From: a virus
Direction: 5' to 3' (one strand)
Length of the DNA stretch: 64,000 nucleotides
IMG/VR virus record: IMGVR_UViG_3300049596_001007
Coordinates: 1 to 64,000 of that record
Part shown: piece by piece, positions 1-8,054 of the stretch
How positions within the stretch are numbered: the first letter of the stretch is position 1
Layout of the letters: the number at the start of each line of letters is the position of its first letter
Notes under the pieces: generated by a model
Databases searched by the model: none
What the model was told of the DNA's origin: nothing
The model's input: only the letters and a program-made list of their open reading frames with translations
Made by a program: the position numbers and the translations under genes

Positions 1-550
1 TCGGCTTTAGGTGCGAAAGCTTCAAGGTGTTTTTGGCACCCGTCATATTATTTTTTCCTAGCTCAGGCCTGAGTTTGAAATTTGGCCTACAAAATCCAAG
101 AACCTCGTTCTTCCAACGAACTCGCTCAAACACACCCGTCATCTCTTTTGAGCCCTGGGGCAGGCCGGAATCCACCATCGCCTCGAGCGCAATGAACGTA
201 CCATCAATTTTCCAACGGTCCACGCCTGTGACTATTCCGACGTGAGGTTGAGTCCATGGACCACCCGTTGAGAAAGAATAGAAGACAATGTCACCAGGCC
301 GAGGCGTTTTTCGCCACCGTCCACTGTAGATGAACTCAGCCAGGCCGGAAGATGTTGAAGTGCAAGATGGGATAACGCAATTTGCATCCCGTGCAACTAC
401 GTCTATGAACGCACCGTCCCAGGGCGACCCGTGACTTGCGTACCCTACCTTTTCCGCATAGAAAGAAATTCCGCCCGGTCTTGGTTTGTACCCAAGGTGC
501 GTGCGCGCTTCTTCAATCAGACGGTCGTGGTCGTTAGGCCGCGCTCTCAT
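1..550 (-). CDS. CHAP-like cell-wall hydrolase domain protein (3' end outside window)
   Basis: Reads from an ATG at 550 and is still open at base 1, so about 183 residues are visible and the C-terminus is missing. The layout is that of a CHAP/NlpC-type peptidoglycan hydrolase: SPWDGAFID (residues 42-50), GLAEF, then PRPGDIVFYSF (83-93) and QPHVGIVTGV with the expected second-motif histidine at 103. The oddity is Asp45 where the catalytic Cys of CHAP enzymes normally sits (usually W-C-x-x-F). It may therefore be a structural, wall-binding or altered-chemistry member rather than an active amidase. It overlaps the upstream small gene by 17 bases and was absent from the longer open frames because it runs off the edge. 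Confidence 0.7.
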   Translation of the reverse strand, partial: MRARPNDHDRLIEEARTHLGYKPRPGGISFYAEKVGYASHGSPWDGAFIDVVARDANCVIPSCTSTSSGLAEFIYSGRWRKTPRPGDIVFYSFSTGGPWTQPHVGIVTGVDRWKIDGTFIALEAMVDSGLPQGSKEMTGVFERVRWKNEVLGFCRPNFKLRPELGKNNMTGAKNTLKLSHLKP

Positions 551-701
551 CTGGCGCACCCTGCAGTTTGCTGAGCAAGTTCTCTGCTTCGTTCGCTCGA
601 GCCGTAAGGCGAATATGTTCTTCCCGTGTGATCGCCTTGTCCACGTCTGCGAGCAGGCTGTGAAACAGCTGCTGCGCTAATGCCGTTACTTCGAGCTCCA
701 T
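534..701 (-). CDS. small hypothetical protein (55 aa)
   Basis: ATG at 699-701, five bases after the stop of the terminase-like gene; the stop at 534-536 lies inside the start of the CHAP-like gene. The 55 residues begin MELEVTALAQQLF and are predicted alpha-helical and acidic, with no recognisable family. Tight spacing and overlap on both sides support translation as part of the same operon. Function unknown. Confidence 0.6.
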   Translation of the reverse strand: MELEVTALAQQLFHSLLADVDKAITREEHIRLTARANEAENLLSKLQGAPDESAA

Positions 702-706
702 TATGT

Positions 707-1645
707 CTAATCCTCTGCGGTTGGTTCATCTGGTTCAATAATCTCTGCATCTTGTATTTCGTCACTTTCGGTTGGGATGATTATTCCTGCCTGCGCTAAT
801 GTCGAAGCAACTTGTATTGCCCCTGCTGCCAAACGTTGAAGTCTTTCAGCGACAACCTGTGCAGGCTGTCGTCCGTCCGCTACTTCTATTCTTGCATCAA
901 ACTCTACACCACCGCGTACACCAGCGCGGTCAAGGATTTCTGTTGACGCCTTCAAGCGTACAGGTTCTGAGGCAGCGTTCTCCATCAAATCTTCTAGGAT
1001 GTCAACAGCGTACGGCGCGGCTTGTGTAAGCTTGGATCGCGCGCGCTCGACATCTTCTCCTGGCTTACGTTGAATCGAGCCAAGATGTACCCGGCAGTAG
1101 CCGTCATCTTGCATGCGTCCCGAGGACCACATCATGCAACGGATGCCATCGTCTTTGATTGCGCGGCAGCGAGTTGGAAGCGCCGCCGGTTTTCTCTTAG
1201 AGCCTGCGGGAACGCCACCAGCTTCTTGTTCTTTAATGTAAGACCTTGTTGCGCCTACAACCCAGGGTGGGACAATGTAATCCGCTGCTGATTCTGCTAG
1301 GAGATCGTAGCCAGTGATGTAGTCCGAGTTCATGTGGTCGGGATCTACTAAGATCGGTTTTTTCTCCGTAAGAGACAGAACACGGCGCGCCTTCGCCATT
1401 TCTTCCGAGCGCGCTTGGATGAGACCAGTAGGCACGCCGTTCGAGGCGTACACCGGATCCCAGCCCATCTTAGATCTACGAAGGATCGCACGGTTTTCGT
1501 ACGTGTCTTGGCAGATGCCTTTTTCTACCTCGTCAATTCCAAGTTTGGAAAGATCTGGGCGTAAATTGATTGGAGAGTCAATTTGGACTTCAGGACGCTC
1601 TGGACCTGGCTCTTGCTCAAATACAAGGTCAGTAGACATGGACAT
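707..1645 (-). CDS. terminase small subunit-like protein
   Basis: 312 residues. Two features point to the small-terminase-like proteins of actinobacterial phages. The first is a four-ligand zinc cluster in the middle, C160/C170/C184/H187, in the arrangement RCRAIKDDGIRC...YCRVH, which resembles the C-x-A-x-T/K-x(2-3)-G-x-x-C...C-x-x-H element often seen in them. The second is a helical C-terminal segment near residues 208-243 (APYAVDILEDLM, then VRLKASTEILDRAG). The family binds pac/cos DNA and hands it to the large subunit for packaging. No large subunit is seen in this window. An alternative is another phage DNA-binding protein of the same zinc-helical type. The SD-like GAAAG lies close to the ATG. 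Confidence 0.5.
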   Translation of the reverse strand: MSMSTDLVFEQEPGPERPEVQIDSPINLRPDLSKLGIDEVEKGICQDTYENRAILRRSKMGWDPVYASNGVPTGLIQARSEEMAKARRVLSLTEKKPILVDPDHMNSDYITGYDLLAESAADYIVPPWVVGATRSYIKEQEAGGVPAGSKRKPAALPTRCRAIKDDGIRCMMWSSGRMQDDGYCRVHLGSIQRKPGEDVERARSKLTQAAPYAVDILEDLMENAASEPVRLKASTEILDRAGVRGGVEFDARIEVADGRQPAQVVAERLQRLAAGAIQVASTLAQAGIIIPTESDEIQDAEIIEPDEPTAED

Positions 1646-1666
1646 CGGTTTCTTTCAGTTAGGGTA

Positions 1667-1709
1667 GGGGATCCGCCAATGGGGAGAGGGCGGGTATCGA
1701 CGGATCCCC
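1667..1709. terminator. inverted repeat, probable terminator or mRNA structure
   Basis: GGGGATCCG at 1667-1675 and CGGATCCCC at 1701-1709 form a perfect 9-bp stem around a G-rich 25-base loop. A smaller stem (CGAGC/GCTCG) follows at 1710-1726. It lies between the end of the Lys/Ala/Pro-rich gene and the terminase-like gene, both on the minus strand, so a terminator for the former is the simplest reading. There is no U-tract. Confidence 0.45.
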
Positions 1710-1731
1710 CGAGCGTACGTAGCTCGCTGTC

Positions 1732-1956
1732 TTAGGCCTTCCCGAAGAAACGTGCGATGAACGATTTCTTTTTTGCGGGAGCCGGAGCGGCAGGACGTGG
1801 AGCCGGCGCTGTGTCGATTAGAACGCGGGCTGGTTCCTGTGCTACTGGTTTCTTTGAAGCAGCTGCTGCCTTTTTAACTGGCGCTGCTTTTTTAGCAGGC
1901 GCGGCTTTCTTAGCAGGAGCTGTCTTCTTGGCTGGTGTTTTCTTTGTAGTTGACAT
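1732..1956 (-). CDS. Lys/Ala/Pro-rich histone H1-like protein
   Basis: 74 residues from the ATG at 1954-1956 (MSTTKKTPAKK...). An AGAAAG Shine-Dalgarno-like element upstream supports this start over the longer upstream frame. The first 35 residues are AKKAAP-type repeats like eukaryotic H1 tails and bacterial Hc1/HU-tail proteins. The end is KKKSFIARFFGKA, a basic amphipathic tail. This composition usually means non-specific nucleic-acid binding, so a DNA-compaction or virion-internal role is possible but inferred. A stem-loop lies just downstream. Confidence 0.6.
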   Translation of the reverse strand: MSTTKKTPAKKTAPAKKAAPAKKAAPVKKAAAASKKPVAQEPARVLIDTAPAPRPAAPAPAKKKSFIARFFGKA

Positions 1957-1999
1957 GTGTGTCTTTCTGTGTGTGTGTGGGTGTAACGAAGCTACTATA

Positions 2000-2188
2000 T
2001 TACTTCGAACGACCAAATGCGGGATCGTTTGGATTCATGTAACGCATGATGACAGGAAGTGCTGCTGCCCAGAGAGCGTTTGCTGCCATCTTGACGTCTC
2101 CTGTTGACACGTAGACCGCCACTGCTGCGCCAATAACGCTTCTTGCGTACGACGCTACCATTGCTTTTTGTTCTGCTGTGATCTTCAT
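2000..2188 (-). CDS. small membrane protein, r1t-holin-like (copy 1)
   Basis: 62 residues starting MKITAEQKAMVASYARSV. A central hydrophobic helix (SVIGAAVAVYVSTG) and a second (ALWAAALPVIMRYMNP) are followed by NPNDPAFGR. That end resembles the N-P-x-D-x-x-F/Y-G end of r1t-type phage holins. The protein at 30530-30718 is a clear paralogue, identical over most positions. A CTCC-rich SD (AGGAGG on the minus strand) lies close upstream. Holins form the lethal membrane hole that releases endolysin. The distance from the endolysin at 19769 makes the role uncertain, and a virion membrane peptide is an alternative. Confidence 0.65.
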   Translation of the reverse strand: MKITAEQKAMVASYARSVIGAAVAVYVSTGDVKMAANALWAAALPVIMRYMNPNDPAFGRSK

Positions 2189-2381
2189 TGTTCTTTCCTC
2201 CTGGAACCAAGGATATGGATCCAGTGACGATCATAGGCCAGGCATCCGAGGAGGGATGTCCGTGAAGTTTTTCACGAGAGTAGGGTTAGACGCCTAGGTT
2301 CTTTTAGAAACAATGGCTTTGCGGGCGGTCAAGTGCCTTTTCTAAAGTGCTTCTTGATTTTGCTTTTCAGGGCGCTTTTTG

Positions 2382-2453
2382 AGCCCGCTCTCGGGATTGA
2401 ACCGAGGACCACTGCATTACAAGTGCAGAGCTCTACCACTGAGCTAAACGGGC
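2382..2453 (-). tRNA. tRNA-Thr (anticodon TGT)
   Basis: The minus strand folds as a complete cloverleaf. The 7-bp acceptor is GCCCGTT with AGCGGGC. The D-arm is GCTC/GAGC, and the anticodon stem is CTGCA/TGCAG around the loop CTTGTAA. The T-arm has the TTCAATC loop. The anticodon TGT reads ACA codons. CCA is not encoded. ACA is heavily used in the threonine runs of the secreted proteins at 3911-7195 and 8363-10144, so this tRNA may help translate them (inference). Confidence 0.93.
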
Positions 2454-2468
2454 GTACCGAGGTTTTTA

Positions 2469-2657
2469 CTATAACTCAGGATCCTCACCACGCACAACAT
2501 CGAGAGCTCGGCGCACTCCAAGCGTGTACATGCTCTTATCGTCTTCTCCCATCTTGGTCTCCCAGACTTTTATAATGTCAATGAGCTTGCTTTCAACATA
2601 GGTTTTCCACTCCTCAAGTGTTGGCGTTCTTCCAGTGCTGTCAGTCATCTGATTCAT
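2469..2657 (-). CDS. small hypothetical protein (62 aa)
   Basis: 62 residues, acidic and helical (LEEWKTYVESKLIDIIKVW). A perfect AGGAGG Shine-Dalgarno five bases before the ATG makes the start clear. It follows the 26-residue membrane peptide in the same operon and lies just upstream of the tRNA gene in transcription order. No family recognised. Confidence 0.65.
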   Translation of the reverse strand: MNQMTDSTGRTPTLEEWKTYVESKLIDIIKVWETKMGEDDKSMYTLGVRRALDVVRGEDPEL

Positions 2658-2666
2658 CTGTTCCTC

Positions 2667-2747
2667 CTAGTACTTATTGTACTTATTTCTGTTTCTTCGC
2701 AACGCAAGGTACACGAGTACTAGCGCTATCAGTCCTATGATTTTCAT
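2667..2747 (-). CDS. 26-residue single-pass membrane peptide
   Basis: Encodes MKIIGLIALVLVYLALRRN and seven more residues. A hydrophobic helix is followed by a basic tail, the usual topology of a very small inner-membrane protein. The ATG directly follows the TAA of the zinc-binding gene (TAAATG), and a GAGAGG SD-like stretch precedes it. Translational coupling and the clean membrane signature argue for a real gene. Function unknown. Confidence 0.5.
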   Translation of the reverse strand: MKIIGLIALVLVYLALRRNRNKYNKY

Positions 2748-3221
2748 TTACACCGCCTCTCTGCATTCGTGACAAAGCAAGGCGTCGTACCCAGTTGCCG
2801 TATCTGTAGCGAATCCACGCTTAGTCACTGGGACTGGGACAACGTTCTTGTCGTCCTTGCCGCAGCGGTCGCACACGAGATCTGTTATCCACTTTGCTTG
2901 CTTTCCAGCTTTTGCGTGCTGAAGCATCCCTTGAATTAGTGCGTGCAAGGGTCCACCTCCACGAGTCACTCGCAAGAACTTACGAACATCCTCTACCTCA
3001 AGGACTGGTCTTGCTACTTTGCAAGGACATTCCATTCTTGATGGTTTGCAGAAGATCATCCCATTGACTGATGTGTGCCTTCCGATGCCGTGCCCACAGA
3101 GGCAGACTCGCCTATCAGTTTCTGGTCGTCTTCCTTTGGACACAATGTCTTCATTTGCTTTTTCTATTTCGTCTACCGATAGTCCCATAGACTTGAATAT
3201 GTCTTCTGTGCTATTTGTCAT
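2748..3221 (-). CDS. zinc-binding hypothetical protein (157 aa)
   Basis: The start is placed at the ATG at 3219-3221 (MTNSTEDIFKSMG) because GGAGG sits six bases upstream; a longer frame to 3284 lacks this. Two metal clusters are visible. One is CLCGHGIGRH...FC...CPC near residues 40-68. The other is a C-terminal ribbon, CDRCG...CHEC. The C-x-C-G-H-x(3)-H element recurs in actinophage proteins of unknown role. It is the first gene of a short minus operon reading from the divergent intergenic region. Confidence 0.65.
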   Translation of the reverse strand: MTNSTEDIFKSMGLSVDEIEKANEDIVSKGRRPETDRRVCLCGHGIGRHTSVNGMIFCKPSRMECPCKVARPVLEVEDVRKFLRVTRGGGPLHALIQGMLQHAKAGKQAKWITDLVCDRCGKDDKNVVPVPVTKRGFATDTATGYDALLCHECREAV

Positions 3222-3239
3222 TTGATCCTCCGAAGCTAA

Positions 3240-3260
3240 GTGTACAACAAAAGTGTACAC
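3240..3260. promoter_or_regulatory. paired TGTACA palindromes, candidate operator
   Basis: Two TGTACA palindromes, each followed or preceded by C or G (GTGTACA...GTGTACAC), lie 13 bases apart just upstream of the minus-strand operon start at 3221. Paired palindromes at one helical side are a common operator form. TGTACA occurs elsewhere by chance, so this is weak. Confidence 0.25.
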
Positions 3261-3644
3261 CTGTGTTGTTTGTAAATATAACACGTATGAATGCCTATAA
3301 ATAACATTGAAACAAAGAAGCCAACTATTTATTTTGTTACCCGCCTACACATACGTATACGCGTAGATAGAGAATAATAGGCTTTTCTATTTTATGTATT
3401 TACTCTTTTATAAGTACTAAGACTTTTTGGTATAGCCGCTGATGAAAAGCGTCTTAGTATCTTTCCAACACTTTCAGCATTTAACACGTGTGCTATTCGC
3501 CAAACGCCTTATCTTGGCACTTCCTACTAATGAATTTTGAAGCACTACTTAAGGTACGATACGATCTCTTTTTGCGAGAAATGATACATTAACTTCGTTC
3601 ATCTGCGTGTCTCTCACGTGAGCAGCCACAATGTAATATCGGGT
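3261..3644. other. AT-rich divergent intergenic region
   Basis: About 380 bases without a convincing gene, between the minus operon starting at 3221 and the plus operon starting near 3645. It is clearly more AT-rich than its surroundings and carries several TATAAT-like hexamers. It is the natural place for early promoters in both directions. I cannot fix a -35/-10 pair with confidence. Confidence 0.4.
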
Positions 3645-3896
3645 ATGGCAAAGTTTTCAGACGAGACAGATCACGAAAGAACACTGCGCAGACTCGCGGC
3701 GTGCACGTATACTTTGATTGCTGTCGCAGAAGAATTAGACGATACTGACGATCTCGAAGAGCGGGCGGACTTGCTGATCGCAGTCGAGAATTTATATGAG
3801 GTTGCCATGCACATAGTAGAATGTGGTAGGGATATCGCGTGGCAGCACACGCTGACTCCTAGTCAGATTGAAAGAGACAACCAAGAAGACTACTAA
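3645..3896 (+). CDS. small hypothetical protein (83 aa)
   Basis: Begins MAKFSDETDHERTLRR at the ATG at 3645; a GTG at 3618 in the same frame is an alternative. Neither has a clear Shine-Dalgarno. The protein is acidic and helical (EELDDTDDLEERADLLIAVE), with no recognised domain. First gene of the long plus-strand block and 14 bases before the giant secreted protein. Confidence 0.5.
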   Translation: MAKFSDETDHERTLRRLAACTYTLIAVAEELDDTDDLEERADLLIAVENLYEVAMHIVECGRDIAWQHTLTPSQIERDNQEDY

Positions 3897-3910
3897 CCAA
3901 GTAAGGTCAT

Positions 3911-6900
3911 ATGAACCACCACGGCTTACGTGGGGGAGAGCGTTCTGGGCGGAACAAGAAAATAAGAGTTCGTAAAGGCTCTTGGGTTGTAATTCCATCT
4001 ATACTTATAGCGCTAGCTTCGGCTTTTGCTCCAATAGGCCTTACGGCCAATGCTACAAGTACTACTACGTCTATTCCAAATGCCGACTTTGAAGACGGAA
4101 CGCTCACAGGCTGGTCACGAGGTTCACAGACGGGAACGCTGGGTAATTCAATCACTGGTAGCGGAACTGGCGTAACTGTCTTCACTGGCGCACGTACTTT
4201 TAATTATGGCTCAGGCAGTTGGACATTCTCGCCAAACAATGCTACATACGCGGCACTACTGCAGCCGAAGGGTGAGCAGACGTTTACCCAAGCTACTACA
4301 GCACTCGGGCTTTCTGGAACTCAAACTTCAGAGATAGCACAAATGCTGTCCAGCCAAGCATCCACAACAGGTCTAGGCCAAGGCAACCCAACCGATGCTG
4401 CGTGGATTACTCGTGAAGTAGAACTTACCGCTGGTGTCACGTACACAATGTCTTGGAACTACATGGCAACTGACTACGTTCCATACAACGATGGTTCTAT
4501 CACGTCTCTTGTTCCTGTCTCCGTTGCGTCGACTCCAGCAATAACAGTCAACAACTTTGAACAGCAATACGCGCTTCTTGGTTTCACCAATCCAGGAACT
4601 GGCGACTATTCAACCAATTCATATGGTTCAACTGGCTGGCAGATGTCAACATATGAAGTTTCCGTTACTGGAACTTACAAGCTCGGCTTTGCGGTGTTCA
4701 ATCTCGACGACAGTGCACTGTCACCAGTTCTGATGCTCGACAGCGAAGTCGGCACAACGCAACTTTGCGGACAAAACGGCTCATGTGAAACTTTTGGAGC
4801 TGTTGCTCCAAACAATGAAACAGCACCAACAGCTCCACCGACTACAACTACTATTCCCGAGCCTTCAACGACTACATCGACAACGACAACGCTTCCTCCA
4901 GCAACATCTCTTGAAGTAACAAGTCTCGATGACACTACTTCCGATGGAACACTGCGCTGGGCAATCACACAAGCGAACGCTCAAAGTGGTGGCATTTACG
5001 ACAGCATCACTTTTGCAAGTGGCCTTACTGGCACAATTACCCTCACTGCTGACCTGCCAGCGATTACGCAAGACGTGTCAATTACTGGCAACGGAACAAC
5101 AAGCACAATCATTGACGGTAGCGACTTGTATCGTCCTATCTATAATAATGGTCAAAGAACAATAGCTATTAGTGATATGACATTGAAAAATGGCAAGGCT
5201 GCATCGGGCGGTCTTGTCTGGGCAAACCAAGGGACATTCACAGTTACAAATGTTGAGTTCTTAGACACCGCGCACTACGCGTGGTACCAGCAAAACCAGA
5301 CAGTCACTACGTTTGACTCTTGCTTATTCGCAGACAACTACGCAGGTATTCGCTCTGACTACGGAAGCACGCCAGTGACAAAGAGTCTCACAGACTCTGA
5401 CTATCAAAACAGAATCTACATTGACAACTCACAATTCGTAGACAACACCTACGGACTTGCAACTGAGCGCTTTGTGAAGATTGAAAACTCAGTGTTCTTT
5501 GGCAATACGCAAATCGCTGCGCAACTGCAGGGACTAAACAGAATTCAGGTTATTGATTCTACATTTACTAACAACTTAGTTGGCGTCCGCACTTACTCGG
5601 GTATCCCAGCAGGTTGGACACCTGGTGTAGACAATCAGTTAATAGAAGGAAACACTTTTACCAACAACACACTAGCCATACAGTTTGACAACAGAATTGC
5701 TGGTCAGGTTTCTTACAACGGTGTTAGCGCTAACTCGTGGTCAACTTCTAGAGACAACACATTTAATAACAACGATGGGATTTACTCCGGCCTAGGCTTT
5801 GTTGAAGATAGCAACACAGTTGTGACAACGACAACGACAACTACCACGTCTTCCACAACAACAACTACTGTTACTCCAGTGCCAGAGGGTACAGTCCCTA
5901 GCATTACAGTGCCAACTGAGCTTCCAGTGGACACCCCAGTAGTAACAACGTTGCCAGCGGTAATAGAGCTTCCAACTACAGAAACAGGAACAACAACAAC
6001 ACTTCCAGGAGAGGAACTTCCAATTGCGACATCCCCGGGTACGAGTGATTCCAAAGACGATGAACCCACCGCCACGATACCGGAATACGTCCCAGAAGAA
6101 GAAATACCGACAGACGTTCTTCCAGAAATAGTTGTCCCAGAGGATATTCAAGATGCAGCCGATGCTGCAGTTGCAGATATTTTTGACGGTCCTATGTCTG
6201 ATGCAAAACTTGAAGATGCAGTTGATGATTTAGTTGCAGACGCGGAAACACCTGAAGCACTAACCGCCGTTGTTACCGCGCTGCTTGACCAAGAACTAAC
6301 AGACACTCAGTTTTCTACAGTTATTGATTCAGTGTTTGATGGACCTATGTCTGACGAAAACTTCTCTGCTGCAGTTGATGCTGTCTTTGCGGATACTTCA
6401 ACGCTGAGCGACGAACAGTTTGACACTGCAGTGCAAGCAGTTTTTGATGGGCCTTTGTCAACCGAACAGTTTAGCGACGCTCTTGAGGCCGTCTTTAGCG
6501 AACCGATTTCTGATGAAAAGTTTGATGCGATCATTGACGCCGTTTTGGATGAACCGCTTTCAGATGAACAGTTTGCAGAAGTTGTTGGGATCCTTGAGTC
6601 CGACGCTGTCTCTGAAGAGCAAGTATCCGCAGCCATTGATAGCATCTTGGAAAGCGAAGTCACTGCCGAACAAGCAACAGACCTTGCCACAAGCGAAAAG
6701 GTTTTGGAGAGCATTGACGGTGACCAAGCAGCGGAGATCTTCGATGCAGTTGCAGTTGACGAGCTAACTTCAGCAGAAGAAGCAGCACTTGTTGCAGCAG
6801 TAACCGACGCACCTGAAGAAGTAAAGAACGCATTCGAAGAAACGATTGACATCTTTGCTGAAGGTCTCGATGAGTACGTGGCTGTTGGTTCTCAGGTTGA

Positions 6901-7195
6901 CGTAGGAACGCGTAGAAGCCTTATCGCAGCCTCTGCCGCAGTATCAACCATGGCAGCAGCCGGTGCTGCTGGAGCAGCAGCAGGCGGAGGCGGAGGGTCT
7001 TCAGGTGGAGGCAATGGTGGTGGAGGAAGCGGCAACAGCAACAGCGGTGGCAACGGAAACGGAAACACTGAAGGACGCAGCAAAAAAGAAGAAGAAAGCG
7101 AGCAAGAAGCTGCTGGCGAAATTGCTGGCCCAGAAGAAGACGAAGATAAGAAACCCTTTACACGTAATAGTATTTTCAAGTACCAGGAGAACTAA
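3911..7195 (+). CDS. giant secreted beta-helix protein with Thr linkers and helical repeats
   Basis: 1094 residues, with an AAGG SD six bases before the ATG. Order of parts: basic N-terminus and signal peptide (about 20-48, ending TANA). A jelly-roll-like domain follows, starting NADFEDGTLTGWSRG (55-295). Next is a threonine linker (310-331) and a right-handed beta-helix region (335-630) opening LEVTSLDDTTSDGTLRW. A second Thr/Pro linker runs from 636 to 745. About seven degenerate helical repeats of the type D-A-V-F-D-G-P-x-S-D-E-x-F cover 750-960. The end is a hydrophobic segment near 997-1022, glycine-rich sequence and an acid/base tail. Secreted adhesins or glycan-cleaving proteins of aquatic Actinobacteria have this make-up. 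In a phage it could be a surface or tail-associated glycan-binding protein, or host-derived cargo; neither is proven. Confidence 0.65.
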   Translation: MNHHGLRGGERSGRNKKIRVRKGSWVVIPSILIALASAFAPIGLTANATSTTTSIPNADFEDGTLTGWSRGSQTGTLGNSITGSGTGVTVFTGARTFNYGSGSWTFSPNNATYAALLQPKGEQTFTQATTALGLSGTQTSEIAQMLSSQASTTGLGQGNPTDAAWITREVELTAGVTYTMSWNYMATDYVPYNDGSITSLVPVSVASTPAITVNNFEQQYALLGFTNPGTGDYSTNSYGSTGWQMSTYEVSVTGTYKLGFAVFNLDDSALSPVLMLDSEVGTTQLCGQNGSCETFGAVAPNNETAPTAPPTTTTIPEPSTTTSTTTTLPPATSLEVTSLDDTTSDGTLRWAITQANAQSGGIYDSITFASGLTGTITLTADLPAITQDVSITGNGTTSTIIDGSDLYRPIYNNGQRTIAISDMTLKNGKAASGGLVWANQGTFTVTNVEFLDTAHYAWYQQNQTVTTFDSCLFADNYAGIRSDYGSTPVTKSLTDSDYQNRIYIDNSQFVDNTYGLATERFVKIENSVFFGNTQIAAQLQGLNRIQVIDSTFTNNLVGVRTYSGIPAGWTPGVDNQLIEGNTFTNNTLAIQFDNRIAGQVSYNGVSANSWSTSRDNTFNNNDGIYSGLGFVEDSNTVVTTTTTTTTSSTTTTTVTPVPEGTVPSITVPTELPVDTPVVTTLPAVIELPTTETGTTTTLPGEELPIATSPGTSDSKDDEPTATIPEYVPEEEIPTDVLPEIVVPEDIQDAADAAVADIFDGPMSDAKLEDAVDDLVADAETPEALTAVVTALLDQELTDTQFSTVIDSVFDGPMSDENFSAAVDAVFADTSTLSDEQFDTAVQAVFDGPLSTEQFSDALEAVFSEPISDEKFDAIIDAVLDEPLSDEQFAEVVGILESDAVSEEQVSAAIDSILESEVTAEQATDLATSEKVLESIDGDQAAEIFDAVAVDELTSAEEAALVAAVTDAPEEVKNAFEETIDIFAEGLDEYVAVGSQVDVGTRRSLIAASAAVSTMAAAGAAGAAAGGGGGSSGGGNGGGGSGNSNSGGNGNGNTEGRSKKEEESEQEAAGEIAGPEEDEDKKPFTRNSIFKYQEN

Positions 7196-7197
7196 CA

Positions 7198-7395
7198 ATG
7201 AAAAGAACATTCAGCCCAATTGGATTCATCAAAAAGTTTGCAGATGAGACAGCCGCCTTGGCTTTCACACTTGCAGGAAGCACCATTGTGTTTGTCACCC
7301 TCTCAGGTAACACCCGCAAAATTGCTATCATTGCAACAGGCGTAGCTCTTCTTGTTCATTACATTCGTGTAATGGCCAAGAACGACATGGACTAG
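7198..7395 (+). CDS. small two-helix membrane protein
   Basis: 65 residues; AGGAGA lies seven bases before the ATG and only two bases separate it from the previous stop. Two hydrophobic stretches (AALAFTLAGSTIVFVTL and IAIIATGVALLVHYI) joined by a short basic turn give a hairpin topology. Size and topology fit a holin or a membrane partner of the upstream secreted protein. No family recognised. Confidence 0.6.
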   Translation: MKRTFSPIGFIKKFADETAALAFTLAGSTIVFVTLSGNTRKIAIIATGVALLVHYIRVMAKNDMD

Positions 7396-7404
7396 AATAT
7401 AGAC

Positions 7405-7809
7405 ATGTTCACATACTACGTAAAAAAAGTAAACAAAATTGTAGACGGCGACACCATTGATGTTGACATCGATCTTGGCTTTGACATCTCGTTCTCGTCT
7501 CGTGTTCGTCTTGCTGGCATTGATACTCCAGAGTCGCGAACAACAGACAAGGCAGAAAAAGTTCTTGGTCTTGAGGTAAAAGAAAAGCTCAAGCACGACA
7601 TTGAAAAAGCAAAGTCCATTGTCATTAAGACAGAAAAAATGGACAGCTCAGAAAAGTATGGTCGTATCCTCGGCTGGCTTTACCTCGATGGCGCAGAACT
7701 TTCAGTCAATGAAGCTCTCATTGCAGGCGGGTACGCATGGCCGTACATGGGCGACACGAAAGTAAAAGACTTTGAAGCTCTCCGCAAGAAGCGTTCTGAA
7801 AACAAATGA
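7405..7809 (+). CDS. thermonuclease (staphylococcal nuclease family)
   Basis: 134 residues covering one SNase domain. Visible signatures are VDGDTIDV (residues 14-21), VRLAGIDTPES and EKYGRILGWLY, which hold the calcium-binding aspartates, catalytic Arg and Glu of the family. These enzymes cleave DNA and RNA at phosphodiester bonds with Ca2+. No signal peptide is seen, so an intracellular role such as host-DNA breakdown or nucleotide recycling is likely. Its stop overlaps the ferredoxin start (ATGA). Confidence 0.88.
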   Translation: MFTYYVKKVNKIVDGDTIDVDIDLGFDISFSSRVRLAGIDTPESRTTDKAEKVLGLEVKEKLKHDIEKAKSIVIKTEKMDSSEKYGRILGWLYLDGAELSVNEALIAGGYAWPYMGDTKVKDFEALRKKRSENK

Positions 7810-8051
7810 GAGTCTGGATTGACCAAGACCTATGCACTGGAGATGGTCTCTGCGCAGAAATAGCTCCCGATGTATTTACGATGATGCCAGATGGTTTGGC
7901 ATACGTAAAAGAAGGCGACAAGATATTTGCCTCATCTGTGGGAAACCCAGAAGGCGCGGCTGGTTTAGCATCTTTCGCAGACGATAGGCTTGAAGACGTA
8001 ATTGAATCCGCCGAGGAATGCCCCGGCGAATGCATCTTTATTGAACCCTAA
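7806..8051 (+). CDS. small ferredoxin (3Fe-4S/4Fe-4S type)
   Basis: 81 residues beginning MRVWIDQDLCTGDGLC, with C10 and C16 spaced as in the soluble one-cluster ferredoxins of Actinobacteria. The second half of the cluster is EECPGEC near residues 71-75, followed by the usual IFIEP end. Such ferredoxins pass electrons to cytochromes P450 and other oxygenases. It is translationally coupled to the nuclease (ATGA). A phage ferredoxin is an auxiliary metabolic gene; possible partners here are the oxygenases and reductase in the window, but that link is inference. Confidence 0.85.
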   Translation: MRVWIDQDLCTGDGLCAEIAPDVFTMMPDGLAYVKEGDKIFASSVGNPEGAAGLASFADDRLEDVIESAEECPGECIFIEP

Positions 8052-8054
8052 GCG

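Noticed and set aside
1995-2234. 79-residue minus frame overlapping the holin-like gene
   Set aside because: It is an alternative frame over the holin-like gene and its leader; the 62-residue frame has a close paralogue at 30530, which decides the coding frame.
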